NCBI GenBank assembly: GCA_028284955.1
Contig: JANQQS010000221.1
Span: 1-47,636 of the forward strand
DNA: 47,636 nt
Direction: 5' to 3'
Source: Myxococcota bacterium
GTDB taxonomy: Bacteria; Myxococcota_A; Polyangia; Polyangiales; Houyiibacteriaceae
Of this stretch, positions 1 through 9,419 are shown one piece after another. The notes beneath the pieces are model-generated. The model made no database searches and was not told the origin of the DNA. It saw only the letters and a program-made list of their open reading frames with translations. Position 1 is the stretch's first letter. Each line of letters starts with the position of its first letter. The translations under genes and the position numbers were made by a program.

Positions 1-99
1 AGCGCCCCCACAGCGAACGACTGAGGAAGGCTCCGAGCCTTTCGCAGGGAGAGAGCGAGGAGGTAAGCCGCGCTCAGGCCAAAAGGCCACTGCTCTACA

Positions 100-1110
100 C
101 TAGCCACCGATTTGAGACATCGATCGACCTGGCTTCACAAACAACCCGTCGGTGATGTGATGCTTCTTCTCTTTGGTACGCACCGCGCCCACCAGGCACG
201 CGCGCAGTTCATCATCCGAACCCTGTCCTGATCCGTCGTTTGCGGGCGCGCGTAGTACCCGCCGCAAGTCGTGCTCTCGTTGAGAAAACAAACAGGTGCG
301 CAACTTGCCGTCAGCGGTCACTCGGATTCGATTGCATTGGGCGCAAAACGGCTCTGAAACGGAGTTGATAAACCCGACCGCGCCAGCCGATCCATCCGCA
401 AAACGCCAATCGCGGCTCGGGGCGTGCGGGTCGTCTCTTGGTGTCGGTAGGAGAGGAAAGCGTTCGTGGATACGCGCGTGAATCTCCGCTCCCGAAACCC
501 ACACATCGGGACCCCACTCGGTGCCGTGCTCGAGCGGCATAAACTCGATGAACCGCACCGTGACCCCGCGTTCGCGCGCGAACGAGGCAAAATCGATGAC
601 TTCGCGATCGTTGACCCCGCGCATCACCACGCAGTTGAGGTGAACTGGGCCGAGGCCTTCGCGAAGCGCCGCCTCGATACCTTGAAGCACCTCGCCAAGC
701 GCCTTCCGTCGAGTCATCGCGAAAAAAGTGTCTTCCTGGAGGCTGTCGAGGCTCACGTTCACTCGCGAAAGACCAGCCTCCGCAAGGGCCGCCGCGTACT
801 TTGTAAGACGGGTGCCATTGGTGGTCAGCGCCAAATCATCGAGGCCTTCGATCGCGCGCAACATCCGAACGAGTTTCGGCACGTCGCGCCGCAAAAGAGG
901 CTCGCCCCCCGTGATGCGGACTTTGCGAACCCCGAGGGATACCGCCACCCGCACCAGACGGGTCATCTCTTCGAACGACAGCAATGCCTCACGAGGCAGC
1001 CACGTGGGCGCTTCCTCCGGAATACAGTAACGACACCGCAAATCGCAGCGGTCGGTCACGGATACGCGCAAACTCGAAATCCGTCGCTGATGTCGGTCGG
1101 CCAGAGTCAA
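100..1110 (-). CDS. moaA: GTP 3',8-cyclase MoaA (molybdenum cofactor synthesis)
   Basis: Radical SAM enzyme that, with MoaC, converts GTP to cyclic pyranopterin monophosphate in the cytoplasm. The N-terminal [4Fe-4S]/SAM motif is C22-x3-C26-x2-C29 (CDLRCRYC). The second, GTP-binding cluster motif is C256-x2-C259-x13-C273. The GG C-terminus (SQIGG) typical of MoaA is present. At 336 aa it matches the family length. The start is a TTG that overlaps the moaE stop (TTGA), so it is translationally coupled as the last gene of moaD-moaE-moaA. No moaC or moaB/mog lies in the window. Identification is secure; only the TTG start is an inference, supported by the normal spacing to the first cysteine motif. 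Confidence 0.96.
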   Translation of the reverse strand: MTLADRHQRRISSLRVSVTDRCDLRCRYCIPEEAPTWLPREALLSFEEMTRLVRVAVSLGVRKVRITGGEPLLRRDVPKLVRMLRAIEGLDDLALTTNGTRLTKYAAALAEAGLSRVNVSLDSLQEDTFFAMTRRKALGEVLQGIEAALREGLGPVHLNCVVMRGVNDREVIDFASFARERGVTVRFIEFMPLEHGTEWGPDVWVSGAEIHARIHERFPLLPTPRDDPHAPSRDWRFADGSAGAVGFINSVSEPFCAQCNRIRVTADGKLRTCLFSQREHDLRRVLRAPANDGSGQGSDDELRACLVGAVRTKEKKHHITDGLFVKPGRSMSQIGG

Positions 1111-1655
1111 ACGACGTCACCCGGCACACGAACCCGAGAGCCAACACTAGCGCGCGCATCGGAAGCGGGCAGATGAGCGAACGACGCGCACGCGCCGCAG
1201 CGGGCCCACTCGGATGATCCATCTTCGTAGAATTCGTGTTTCCAAATCGGAACCTGAGCCTTCACGTGGTCGATGATGTAGCGGCATCCCGCAAATGCTT
1301 GCTCGCGATGTTGCGCGCACGCGCCAACCCACACGGCCAAATCCCCAACCTCGAGGGCTCCTACGCGATGCACGCACGCCGCGCCGACCAGCGCAAAACG
1401 TTGCGCTGCTTCTCGGACAACGCGCGCTCCTTCACTCACCGCCAGCTCGGAGTAGGCCTCATATTCGAGGCGCACCACCGTTCGCCCTTGGTTTTCGATC
1501 CGCACCCAACCCTCGAACGACGCATATCCACCAGCTCGACGATCGCGGAGGCCCTCTGCGTACCGGGTCGGCGACAGCGTATCCGCCGTTAGCGCAAACG
1601 GGCTCGGTCGCGACATCTCGTCTGGCGAACCGAATACGTTCATTTCACCGGTCAT
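1107..1655 (-). CDS. moaE: Molybdopterin synthase catalytic subunit MoaE
   Basis: Large subunit of molybdopterin synthase, which uses MoaD thiocarboxylate to put dithiolene sulfurs on the pterin precursor. The diagnostic C-terminal active-site block is seen (VKAQVPIWKHEFYEDG), along with the upstream AQHREQAF helix. The chosen ATG at 1655 overlaps the moaD stop (ATGA). A second ATG at 1643 is equally possible because GGGAGG lies about 12 nt before it. The protein carries about 30 residues after the usual end of the fold, including a Cys-Gly-Ala-Cys pair of unknown meaning, before overlapping moaA. It is the middle gene of the leftward moaDEA run. Confidence 0.93.
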   Translation of the reverse strand: MTGEMNVFGSPDEMSRPSPFALTADTLSPTRYAEGLRDRRAGGYASFEGWVRIENQGRTVVRLEYEAYSELAVSEGARVVREAAQRFALVGAACVHRVGALEVGDLAVWVGACAQHREQAFAGCRYIIDHVKAQVPIWKHEFYEDGSSEWARCGACASFAHLPASDARASVGSRVRVPGDVV

Positions 1656-1915
1656 CCTCCCGACACCGGTGGCAAAAACGCAATCGAATCTCGGTCCCGA
1701 AGCGCGTGGTCCCATGAAACCAACTCATCGTTGATCGCCACGCGAACCTGGTCGGCTTCGAGCGCAAACCCGTACCGGCGCTGAAGCTCGGCGTAGAGCT
1801 CGCGCAAATCGCTTGATGGAGCCTCGATCTCCTCCTCCGCAAGCCCACGCAGTTCGCGAAACACCGCGAAATATCGAATCCGCACCGACTTCACAAAAAC
1901 CTCATCGATGCACAC
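1652..1915 (-). CDS. moaD: Molybdopterin synthase sulfur carrier MoaD
   Basis: Ubiquitin-fold small subunit of molybdopterin synthase (87 aa). It ends in the obligatory double glycine (PPVSGG), which is adenylated and thiocarboxylated. The internal pattern fits the family: beta-strand VRIRYFAVFRELRG near residues 10-23 and the conserved FLPPVSGG end. It is the first gene of the moaDEA operon and overlaps moaE by 4 nt. The true start could be about 8 residues downstream, at a GTG just before the first strand. It diverges from nirBD across about 210 nt. Confidence 0.94.
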   Translation of the reverse strand: MCIDEVFVKSVRIRYFAVFRELRGLAEEEIEAPSSDLRELYAELQRRYGFALEADQVRVAINDELVSWDHALRDRDSIAFLPPVSGG

Positions 1916-2124
1916 GCTATCGCGCCATCCTCCGCGCCGCGCAAGGCAAACCGATCGGCTTCATGCACGACACCTGCAGAGCGCAAAACCGCCCGATTGT
2001 TTCGGGCAGCCCCCTCGCACATTTCGAGCATGTTTCTGAACGCAAACAAATTGCGCACCCCTGCTCGGATCGCTTGAGGCGCTCTTCGTGCCTCGCCATA
2101 ACGGAATGGATTTGCATACGGGGT
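1916..2124. promoter_or_regulatory. Divergent promoter region between moaDEA and the nitrate operon
   Basis: A 209-nt intergenic stretch separates the leftward Mo-cofactor genes from the rightward nitrite/nitrate genes, so it should hold both promoters. Two small hairpins are visible: GCCCGA/TCGGGC with a 5-nt loop at 1991-2007, and GAGGC/GCCTC at 2076-2094. I could not pick a convincing -10/-35 or sigma-54 site. The hairpin loops do not show the spacing or hexaloop pattern expected for ANTAR/NasT antitermination. An open frame runs through the region into nirBD, but its content is unlike the family. Confidence 0.4.
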
Positions 2125-5100
2125 ATGGACTTGGAACAACGGAACACGAGCAAGAAACTCGTGGTGGTCGGCAACGGCATGGTGAGCTACCGGCTCTGCC
2201 AGCGGCTGGTCGAAGGCGCGCCGCAGCCTTACGCCATCACGGTCATCGGCGAAGAACCTATACCGGCGTACGATCGCGTCGGTCTCACCAACTACTTCGC
2301 CTCAAAAAGCGCGGACAGCCTGATATTGGCGGGTCGCGACTGGTATTCCGACCACGGCATTGAGCTTGTCACGGGCAAGCGCGTCGCGCGTATCGACCGG
2401 GCGAACAAGACGGTGCAGTGCGTCTCGGTGCCAGCACGCGGAGCCGTCGACTCGTCCGCGGGCACCAGTCAGGCGGGAGGCCAAGAAACCAACAGCACTC
2501 TAGCCTACGAAACCCTGGCCTACGACATCCTAGTGCTCTGCACTGGCTCGGCCCCCTTCGTCCCGCCGATTCCGGGTCGCGAGCGGCCTGGTGTATTTGT
2601 GTATCGGACCATCGACGACCTCGATGCGATTATTCAGTACTCGGTGAGCACAGAAAGCGCCGTCGTACTGGGAGGCGGCTTGCTCGGTTTGGAGGCAGCC
2701 CGCGCGGTTCAAGAATGTGGACTGCGCACCCACGTGGTGGAGCTTGCTCCTCGATTGATGCCGCGACAGCTCGACGACTCGGGAGCGCGTTTACTGACCC
2801 GCAGCGTGGAGGAACTCGGCGTAGAGGTTCATGTCGGAGCCGCCACCAAAGCGATCGTCGGCCGTTCAACTTCTGAACACGACGATCGAAACACTGCCCC
2901 CCCAACAACCCCGGTGGCGGGAATCGAACTCGACGGCGGGTCGTTTATCGACGCTGGCATGGTGGTGATCTCGGCAGGCATTCGGCCACGAGACGAGCTC
3001 GCGCGAGATGCCGGCCTCGATGTCGGCCCGCGTGGAGGCATCGCCGTCGACGACGGTATGGCCACCTCCGACCCATCAATTTTCGCGATCGGCGAGTGCG
3101 CGCTCCACCGCAACACAATCTACGGACTGGTTGCCCCGTGCTACGAGATGGCTGACGTGCTCGCACGGAAGCTGACCGGTCAGGACGATGCGTTCGAGGG
3201 CGCCGATTGTTCCTCCAAGCTCAAACTGCTCGGAACCGACGTGGCAAGCTTTGGCGACCCCTTTGCCGATGGCGAGGACATCCGCACCATCGTCTACCAA
3301 GACTTGGTCAAAGGTATCTACAAGAAACTCGTGCTCTCTCACAAAGGGACCCGACTCGCGGGCGGTGTGCTCGTTGGCGACTCCACCGAATACGCGACCC
3401 TCGTTCACGCTGCGCGCACTCAAACAGAGCTCCCGGAGCATCCTGAAGAGCTGATTCTGGGCGCCAAAAGCGCAAGCGCCCCCGGCGCGCTCCCCGATGA
3501 AGTCCAAATCTGCTCCTGCAACGCGGTCAGCAAGGCGGATATTTGCCAGGCGTTGCGCGAGCAAGAGCTGTCCACGGTCGGAGAAGTCAAATCGTGTACC
3601 AAAGCCGGCACCGGTTGCGGCGGATGCCTGCCGCTGGTGACCGACATCGTCAACGCCGAGCTCAAAGCGCTCGGCAAAGCGAAAAAGCCCCGACTCTGCG
3701 AACATTTCGCCCATACACGCCAAGAGCTCTTCGAAATCATCTCGGTGACCGGAATCTCTTCGTTCGAGGAACTCATCGAGCGCTACGGCAACGGAGCAGG
3801 CTGCGAAATCTGCAAGCCCACGGTGGCGTCGATCTTTGCGTCGACCCACAACGACATGATTCTCAACCACGCCACCCTGCAGGACACCAACGACCGCTTC
3901 CTCGCCAACATCCAGCGGCAAGGCCTCTACTCCGTCGTACCGCGGGTTCCGGGGGGCGAAATCACGCCCGAGAAGCTCATCGTATTGGGCCAGGTAGCCA
4001 AGAAATACGGCCTCTACACCAAGATCACAGGCGGCCAGCGCATTGACCTCTTCGGCGCCCGACTCAACCAGCTCCCCGATATTTGGGAAGAGTTGATCGA
4101 TGCGGGCTTTGAGAGTGGTCACGCCTACGGCAAAGCGCTGCGTACGGTCAAGAGCTGCGTGGGCACATCGTGGTGTCGCTACGGTGTACAAGACTCCACG
4201 GCGTTCGCGATTCGCGTAGAGAACCGCTACAAAGGTTTGCGCGCGCCCCACAAACTCAAAGGCGCAGCAAGCGGCTGCATTCGAGAATGCGCCGAAGCGC
4301 AGAGCAAAGACTTCGGGCTTATCGCCACCGAAAAAGGCTGGAACCTCTACGTCTGCGGCAATGGCGGCGCCAAACCGCGACACGCCGACCTGCTCGCCGC
4401 CGACGTCGACGAGGAGACCTGCGTCAAATACCTCGACCGATTCTTGATGTTCTACATCAGCACCGCGGACAAGCTCACGCGAACCGCCGCGTGGCTCGAA
4501 AAACTCGAAGGCGGCATCGAACATCTGCGCGACGTCGTGGTCCACGACAGCTTGGGCATCGCCGACGAGCTCGAGCAAAAGATGCAGCGCTTGGTTGACA
4601 CCTACGCCTGCGAATGGACGGCGGTGGTACGAAACCCGGAACGCCGCGCTCAGTTTCGCCACTTCGCCAACAGCAGCGCCCACGATACAACCGTCCAGCT
4701 GGTTGAAGAACGCGGGCAAACTCGACCCAGCCCCTGGGATCAGGATTCAGAAGCGCAAAACCAGGTTCAAGACAGCTCTCGCGAAAAACGGAAGCTCCCG
4801 GTCGTGGACCTCGCGGCAGACACCGAGTGGGTCCCTTGCGCGCGAGTCGAAGACGTTCCCGAGAACGGCGGCATCAGCGTGCAATACGGCGACACCCAAA
4901 TCGCGGTGTACAACTTCAACTCGCGGGGCAGCTGGTACGCCACGCAAAACAGCTGCCCACATCGCCACGATATGGTGCTTGCGCGCGGCATCTTAGGAAC
5001 CCACAACGACACCCCTAAGGTCGCGTGCCCGCTTCACAAGAAGACGTTTAGTTTGGAGTCGGGCGAATGCCTTTCGGGCGAGGAGTACGAAATCTCGACG

Positions 5101-5232
5101 TTCCCCGTCAAGGTAGAAAACGGGCGAGTCTACGTGCAGCTCCCGCCGCCGAGCGCGCTCGCGGACATGGATCGCGATGCGTTCGGCTCGCGATGCGATG
5201 TGTCGGCTTTGCAACAAACCGCGGCGGAATAA
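2125..5232 (+). CDS. nirB: Fused assimilatory nitrite reductase NirB-NirD
   Basis: Reduces nitrite to ammonium in the cytoplasm, using NAD(P)H through FAD, iron-sulfur clusters and siroheme. Domain order in the 1035-aa product: FAD/NAD-dependent oxidoreductase (residues ~10-400, VVVGNGMVSYR at the start); BFD-type [2Fe-2S] domain with CSC...CGGC (~463-505); ferredoxin-like half domain (~590-660); siroheme/[4Fe-4S] domain with paired cysteines near CVGTSWC (~678) and GCIREC (~719); then a C-terminal Rieske domain with CPH (~942) and CPLH (~967) ligands that corresponds to NirD. NirB and NirD are usually separate in bacteria, so this is a fusion. The start at 2125 was chosen because family homology begins just after it; the open frame upstream to 1813 has no family content. 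First gene of the nitrate operon, 3 nt before the next gene. Confidence 0.95.
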   Translation: MDLEQRNTSKKLVVVGNGMVSYRLCQRLVEGAPQPYAITVIGEEPIPAYDRVGLTNYFASKSADSLILAGRDWYSDHGIELVTGKRVARIDRANKTVQCVSVPARGAVDSSAGTSQAGGQETNSTLAYETLAYDILVLCTGSAPFVPPIPGRERPGVFVYRTIDDLDAIIQYSVSTESAVVLGGGLLGLEAARAVQECGLRTHVVELAPRLMPRQLDDSGARLLTRSVEELGVEVHVGAATKAIVGRSTSEHDDRNTAPPTTPVAGIELDGGSFIDAGMVVISAGIRPRDELARDAGLDVGPRGGIAVDDGMATSDPSIFAIGECALHRNTIYGLVAPCYEMADVLARKLTGQDDAFEGADCSSKLKLLGTDVASFGDPFADGEDIRTIVYQDLVKGIYKKLVLSHKGTRLAGGVLVGDSTEYATLVHAARTQTELPEHPEELILGAKSASAPGALPDEVQICSCNAVSKADICQALREQELSTVGEVKSCTKAGTGCGGCLPLVTDIVNAELKALGKAKKPRLCEHFAHTRQELFEIISVTGISSFEELIERYGNGAGCEICKPTVASIFASTHNDMILNHATLQDTNDRFLANIQRQGLYSVVPRVPGGEITPEKLIVLGQVAKKYGLYTKITGGQRIDLFGARLNQLPDIWEELIDAGFESGHAYGKALRTVKSCVGTSWCRYGVQDSTAFAIRVENRYKGLRAPHKLKGAASGCIRECAEAQSKDFGLIATEKGWNLYVCGNGGAKPRHADLLAADVDEETCVKYLDRFLMFYISTADKLTRTAAWLEKLEGGIEHLRDVVVHDSLGIADELEQKMQRLVDTYACEWTAVVRNPERRAQFRHFANSSAHDTTVQLVEERGQTRPSPWDQDSEAQNQVQDSSREKRKLPVVDLAADTEWVPCARVEDVPENGGISVQYGDTQIAVYNFNSRGSWYATQNSCPHRHDMVLARGILGTHNDTPKVACPLHKKTFSLESGECLSGEEYEISTFPVKVENGRVYVQLPPPSALADMDRDAFGSRCDVSALQQTAAE

Positions 5233-5235
5233 ACG

Positions 5236-6981
5236 ATGGAATCTGTTGTCGATGGGTCCGTCTTCACTGGCGCCCAGGAAACCGAAAAAAAGAACAAAGT
5301 CGCTCTGCCTTTGCTCGGCAAAATCCAGCAGGCGCAGCGCTCCCAAGCCGACCTCACCGCGGTCGAACGCTTCGCGCGGGTTCACGAGCAGCAAAGCAAG
5401 AGCAGCGGGTCACCCGCTTCGTCGACGCAGCAACCGCCCGCCCAGGCTCGCTACTACCGCAACCTAATTCCGCTCACTAAACCCGGAGCAGGCGAGCAGT
5501 ATGCATTCGAGGTCGACTTGGATGTCTGCACGGGATGCAAAGCGTGCGTCACCGCCTGCCATCGCATGAACGGCCTCGAAGACGGTGAAGCATGGCGTTC
5601 GGTCGGACTGTTGCACGGCGGCACGTCATCTGAGCCAGTTCAACAAACGGTTACCACGGCGTGCCATCACTGCCTCGACCCCGCGTGCATGAACGGCTGC
5701 CCGGTCGGCGCGTATGAAAAAAGCTCCGAAACAGGCATCGTCAAACATTTGGACGACCAATGCATCGGTTGCCAGTACTGCATGTTGACCTGCCCGTACG
5801 AAGTTCCTCAGTTCAGTGAACGAAAAGGCATCGTGCGCAAGTGCGACATGTGCAGCGACCGGCTTGCCGAAGGCGAAGCTCCCGCGTGCGTGCAAGCGTG
5901 CCCGAACGAAGCCATTTCGATTCGCGTCGTGAGCACACAATCGGTTCTCGAGGACGCACAGGGTGATTCATTTCTCCCCGGGGCGCCCTCGCCCGGCATC
6001 ACCGCACCCACGACGACCTACAAAACCAACAAGCCTCAGCCCAAAAACCTTCTCCCGGCTGACTTTTTCAGCGTTCGCCCCGCGCATACCCACCGCCCCT
6101 TGGTCATCATGCTGGTGCTTACTCAGCTGTCGGTGGGTGCGTTCTGCGTGCAATCGCTGTCGGCCGCATTCGGTCCGCTGCACGCCTGGGTTGCGCTGGG
6201 AACCGGTTTGCTCGCGCTTGCGGCGAGTGTGCTCCATCTAGGTCGCCCCCAATATGCCTTCCGAGCATTCATTGGATTGCGTACTTCGTGGCTGAGCCGA
6301 GAGATCATCGCGTTCGGCATGTTCGCTCCGCTCGCCGCAGCCTACGCGCTCACCCTATGGAAACCGGAATGGTTCGGCGACATACCTTTCGCCGCCGCCC
6401 TGCTCGGCCCGGAGCTCGGGTTCGCGGTCGCCGGAGTGGGTCTGCTCGGCGTATTTTGCTCCGTGATGCTCTACCACGTGACCCGCCGCGTATTCTGGAG
6501 CGCCGGGCGGACGGCGTTCCGGTTTTATATGACCGCGGCCGTGCTCGGAATTGCCACCACCGTATGCACTACCGCGATCACCGCGGCATGGACTTCCTCC
6601 GAGGCATCCGCCGCTGCGCTGATTCGTCAGCTCGGCGCCGCGCTGATGCTCGCCACGGCAATCAAACTCGCCGGCGACGCGACACTCTTTCTCCACCTTC
6701 GCGACAAACAATTCGGCGACTTAAAACGCAGCGCCGTGCTTATGACGGGCGAACTTTGGCGCTGGACCTTTTTTCGTTTCGCCGCGGGAGCCATCGGGGG
6801 CGTGCTCGTTCCCGGCGCCCTGCTGCTGAGCGCGACGCCGACGCAGTGGCCCCCGGTCGTCGCTGCGAGCGCCGCGAGCCTCGTTTTTTGTTTGATTGGG
6901 GAAATCTTTGAGCGAAGCTTGTTCTTCGCCGCGGTCAGCGCTCCGCGAATGCCGGGCACGATCGGCTCCGCTGCGCGCTGA
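5236..6981 (+). CDS. Fusion of four-cluster ferredoxin (DmsB-like) and DmsC-type membrane anchor
   Basis: A 581-aa protein combining the electron-transfer and membrane subunits of DMSO-reductase-family enzymes. After a ~90-residue polar N-terminus come four cysteine clusters: CTGCKAC...C from residue 98, CHHC...C (~143), CIGCQYC...C (~177) and CDMC...C (~203). From ~275 to the end there are about eight hydrophobic segments, as in DmsC/YnfH quinol-binding anchors. It sits between nirBD and the nitrate reductase with 3-nt and 58-nt gaps. The inference is that it passes electrons from membrane quinol to the adjacent molybdopterin nitrate reductase. Neither part has a Tat signal, so the clusters should face the cytoplasm. 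It could alternatively serve another molybdoenzyme, but none is near. Confidence 0.85.
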   Translation: MESVVDGSVFTGAQETEKKNKVALPLLGKIQQAQRSQADLTAVERFARVHEQQSKSSGSPASSTQQPPAQARYYRNLIPLTKPGAGEQYAFEVDLDVCTGCKACVTACHRMNGLEDGEAWRSVGLLHGGTSSEPVQQTVTTACHHCLDPACMNGCPVGAYEKSSETGIVKHLDDQCIGCQYCMLTCPYEVPQFSERKGIVRKCDMCSDRLAEGEAPACVQACPNEAISIRVVSTQSVLEDAQGDSFLPGAPSPGITAPTTTYKTNKPQPKNLLPADFFSVRPAHTHRPLVIMLVLTQLSVGAFCVQSLSAAFGPLHAWVALGTGLLALAASVLHLGRPQYAFRAFIGLRTSWLSREIIAFGMFAPLAAAYALTLWKPEWFGDIPFAAALLGPELGFAVAGVGLLGVFCSVMLYHVTRRVFWSAGRTAFRFYMTAAVLGIATTVCTTAITAAWTSSEASAAALIRQLGAALMLATAIKLAGDATLFLHLRDKQFGDLKRSAVLMTGELWRWTFFRFAAGAIGGVLVPGALLLSATPTQWPPVVAASAASLVFCLIGEIFERSLFFAAVSAPRMPGTIGSAAR

Positions 6982-7039
6982 TCGCCGAAGCACGCTCGTT
7001 ACTCACGCAGTTCGCTAGCATGAAGGATGCAATTTTAGC

Positions 7040-9256
7040 ATGAGCAGCTCAATTTTAGAACGAGCAAAAACCTTGCTCCGCGACCCATCCGGCGTTCTCA
7101 CCCAAGATTTGGTGCGGAGCCCGGGTGGATTCGGCCTCGGCCAAGTGCCCACCAAGCTCAAACCCGATGCCGTGACGACGTCGGTCTGCGGATTTTGCTC
7201 CACTGGCTGCGGGCTCGATATTCACCTTCGAGAAGGTCGCGCGATCAGCCTGTCGCCCGCGACCGACTACCCTGTCAACCTTGGCATCGCATGCCCCAAA
7301 GGTTGGGAAGCGCTTACCCCGCTCGAATCGGAAGACCGCGCGACAGCTCCGCTGATGCGCGATGCGCGCGGAAAGCTCGCGGAAACCGATTGGGAAACCG
7401 CCATTCAGACATTCGTCGATCGCATGAAGGCGATCCAGAGCGAACACGGCAAAGACTCGGTCGCTTTCATCAGCACCGGCCAAATCCCCAGCGAAGAGAT
7501 GGCGCTGCTCGGTGCGCTGGCCAAGTTTGGCATGGGTATGGTCCATGGCGACGGGAATACCCGGCAGTGCATGGCCACCGCGGTGGTCGCCTACAAACAA
7601 GCGTTCGGGTTTGATGCGCCTCCTTATACCTACAAAGATTTTGAAGAGTCGGATGTCTTGGTGTTCGTGGGAGCAAACCCGTGCATCGCCCATCCCATCA
7701 TGTGGGAACGCGTTTGCAAGAACCAACGCAATCCAAAGATCATTGTCATCGATCCGCGTCGCACAGAGACGGCGATGGCGGCGGCGCTCCACGTGCCGCT
7801 CCGACCCAAGAGCGACCTGCGCTTGTTCTACGGCCTCGCGAATCTATTGATCGAGCGAGAATGGATCGACCGAGAGTTCATCGAAGCGCACACCCTAGGC
7901 TTTGAGGAATTTCGCCGACACGTGGCTCGCTTCACCCTCGAAACTACCGCGCAAGATACCGGCATCGCGGCAGAGCAGCTCGAGCAGCTGGCCTCAGCCA
8001 TTCATCAAGGCCAGCGCGTCTCTTTCTGGTGGACCATGGGCGTCAACCAAAGCCACGAAGGGGTTCGGGTTGCCCAATCGATCATCAATCTCGCGCTCAT
8101 CACGGGAAACATCGGCAAGCCAGGGACCGGCGCCAACTCGATCACCGGGCAATGCAACGCCATGGGCTCGCGGCTGTTCAGCAACACCACGAATCTCCTC
8201 GGCGGCCACGATTTCACGAACGTGGCCCATCGAAACAAAATAGCCGACGTACTGGGCATCGACGCGACGGTCATACCCGACCGCAACAGCTGGGCCTACG
8301 ACCAAATCATGGAAGGAGTCCACCGCGGAACCATCAAAGGGCTTTGGATCATCGCCACCAACACCGCGCATTCTTGGATTAATCAGGCCGACGTTCCTGA
8401 CCTCCTGGGCAAGCTCGATTTTCTCGTGGTGCAAGACATGTATCGCAACACCGAGACCGCGGAGCACGCTGATCTTGTATTGCCAGCCGCGGGCTGGGCC
8501 GAAAAAGACGGCACCTTCATCAACTCGGAGCGCCGGATCGGACTGATCAAAAAGGTCGCGCGAGCCCCTGGAGACGCGCTGGCCGATTTCCACATTTTTA
8601 AACTCATCGCTGAAGCATGGGGCTGCGGGGCCATGTTCGAGCGCTGGGAATCTCCCGAGGCGGTGTTCGAGATTCTCAAATCAGTCTCCGCGGGACAGCC
8701 CTGCGACATCACGGGCATCGAAGGCTACGAAATGCTCGAAAGCCATCGAGGCATTCAATGGCCCTTGCCCAAAGGACAGCCAGTAAAGCCACGGAGCGAG
8801 CGCCGACTATTCGCGAACGGTCGGTTTTTCCACGCCGACGGCAAAGCGCGTTTTCTTTTCGAAGAACCGCAAGCACTGCCGGAGCCCACAAGCCGTCGCT
8901 ACCCGTTCTTGCTGCTCACCGGCCGGGGAAGCTCGAGTCAATGGCATACGCAAACCCGAACCAGCAAATCCGCGGTGCTGCGCAAGCTCTACGCGGAAGA
9001 GCCCTACGTCGAAATCAGCCCCGACGATGCGGATCGACTGGGCATCCAGCCACACTCGTGGGTCACCGTTCGTTCCCCGCGGGGATCGCTCAAAGCCCGC
9101 GCGTTTGTGACTCGCGTCGTGCGGCCAGGTCAAGTGTTCGTTCCGATGCACTACGCCAAAACAAACCAGCTGACGTTTCCCGCCTTTGATCCGTATTCGC
9201 GACAGCCCGCGTATAAAGCAGCTTCGGTATCGGTAGAGCCGCTCGGGAGAGCCTGA
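7040..9256 (+). CDS. Molybdopterin-dependent assimilatory nitrate reductase catalytic subunit
   Basis: Reduces nitrate to nitrite on a bis-MGD molybdenum centre. N-terminal [4Fe-4S] motif CGFCSTGC (~residues 51-58) with the fourth cysteine in IACPKGW (~86). The molybdopterin oxidoreductase domain and a C-terminal molydopterin-dinucleotide-binding domain follow ([17 protein letters not shown], then [10 protein letters not shown]). At 738 aa it has the size of NarB/NasA/NasC-type enzymes and lacks the extra C-terminal [2Fe-2S] domain of Klebsiella NasA. No Tat or Sec signal is present, so it is cytoplasmic. Context (nirBD before, NarK transporter after) makes nitrate rather than formate the likely substrate. 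An ATG at 7020 in another frame was not used; AAGGA lies ~12 nt before the chosen ATG. Confidence 0.9.
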   Translation: MSSSILERAKTLLRDPSGVLTQDLVRSPGGFGLGQVPTKLKPDAVTTSVCGFCSTGCGLDIHLREGRAISLSPATDYPVNLGIACPKGWEALTPLESEDRATAPLMRDARGKLAETDWETAIQTFVDRMKAIQSEHGKDSVAFISTGQIPSEEMALLGALAKFGMGMVHGDGNTRQCMATAVVAYKQAFGFDAPPYTYKDFEESDVLVFVGANPCIAHPIMWERVCKNQRNPKIIVIDPRRTETAMAAALHVPLRPKSDLRLFYGLANLLIEREWIDREFIEAHTLGFEEFRRHVARFTLETTAQDTGIAAEQLEQLASAIHQGQRVSFWWTMGVNQSHEGVRVAQSIINLALITGNIGKPGTGANSITGQCNAMGSRLFSNTTNLLGGHDFTNVAHRNKIADVLGIDATVIPDRNSWAYDQIMEGVHRGTIKGLWIIATNTAHSWINQADVPDLLGKLDFLVVQDMYRNTETAEHADLVLPAAGWAEKDGTFINSERRIGLIKKVARAPGDALADFHIFKLIAEAWGCGAMFERWESPEAVFEILKSVSAGQPCDITGIEGYEMLESHRGIQWPLPKGQPVKPRSERRLFANGRFFHADGKARFLFEEPQALPEPTSRRYPFLLLTGRGSSSQWHTQTRTSKSAVLRKLYAEEPYVEISPDDADRLGIQPHSWVTVRSPRGSLKARAFVTRVVRPGQVFVPMHYAKTNQLTFPAFDPYSRQPAYKAASVSVEPLGRA

Positions 9257-9419
9257 AAGCCATTGCCGGCATTTGGTTTCAACATTTCATGTCTTCGAAA
9301 AGCTACCGAAACATTCGCGCCCTAGCGTACCGATGAACAGTCGCCGTTACGGCCGCGGAAGCGCTTGTCGTAACTTGCGACGCTCAGCAGTCTGAAACTT
9401 CAAACCGGGGTACATCATC
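9257..9419. other. Intergenic gap before the nitrate transporter
   Basis: 163 nt without an open frame of note. It probably holds leader or promoter sequence for the transporter, but no confident -35/-10 pair, operator or terminator hairpin was found. Confidence 0.4.

Noticed and set aside
1-103. Open frame running in from the left edge and stopping at 101-103 on the plus strand
   Set aside because: Only ~33 codons, with no recognisable content, and another frame is also open; it could be the end of a gene but cannot be supported.
466-1176. 236-codon open frame antisense to moaA
   Set aside because: Shadow of moaA; its product has no recognisable features.
1991-2094. Two hairpins before nirBD as an ANTAR/NasT antitermination leader
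   Set aside because: They are about 70 nt apart with loops of 5 and 7-9 nt; the two-hexaloop pattern and a terminator are missing, and no NasT-type gene is in the window.
1813-2124. N-terminal extension of nirBD from an upstream ATG
   Set aside because: The extra ~104 residues are Arg/Pro/Ser-rich, unlike NirB, and would overlap moaD on the other strand.
3076-4719. 547-codon open frame antisense to nirBD
   Set aside because: Mirror of the high-GC codon usage of nirBD; no family content, and it lies wholly inside a certain gene.
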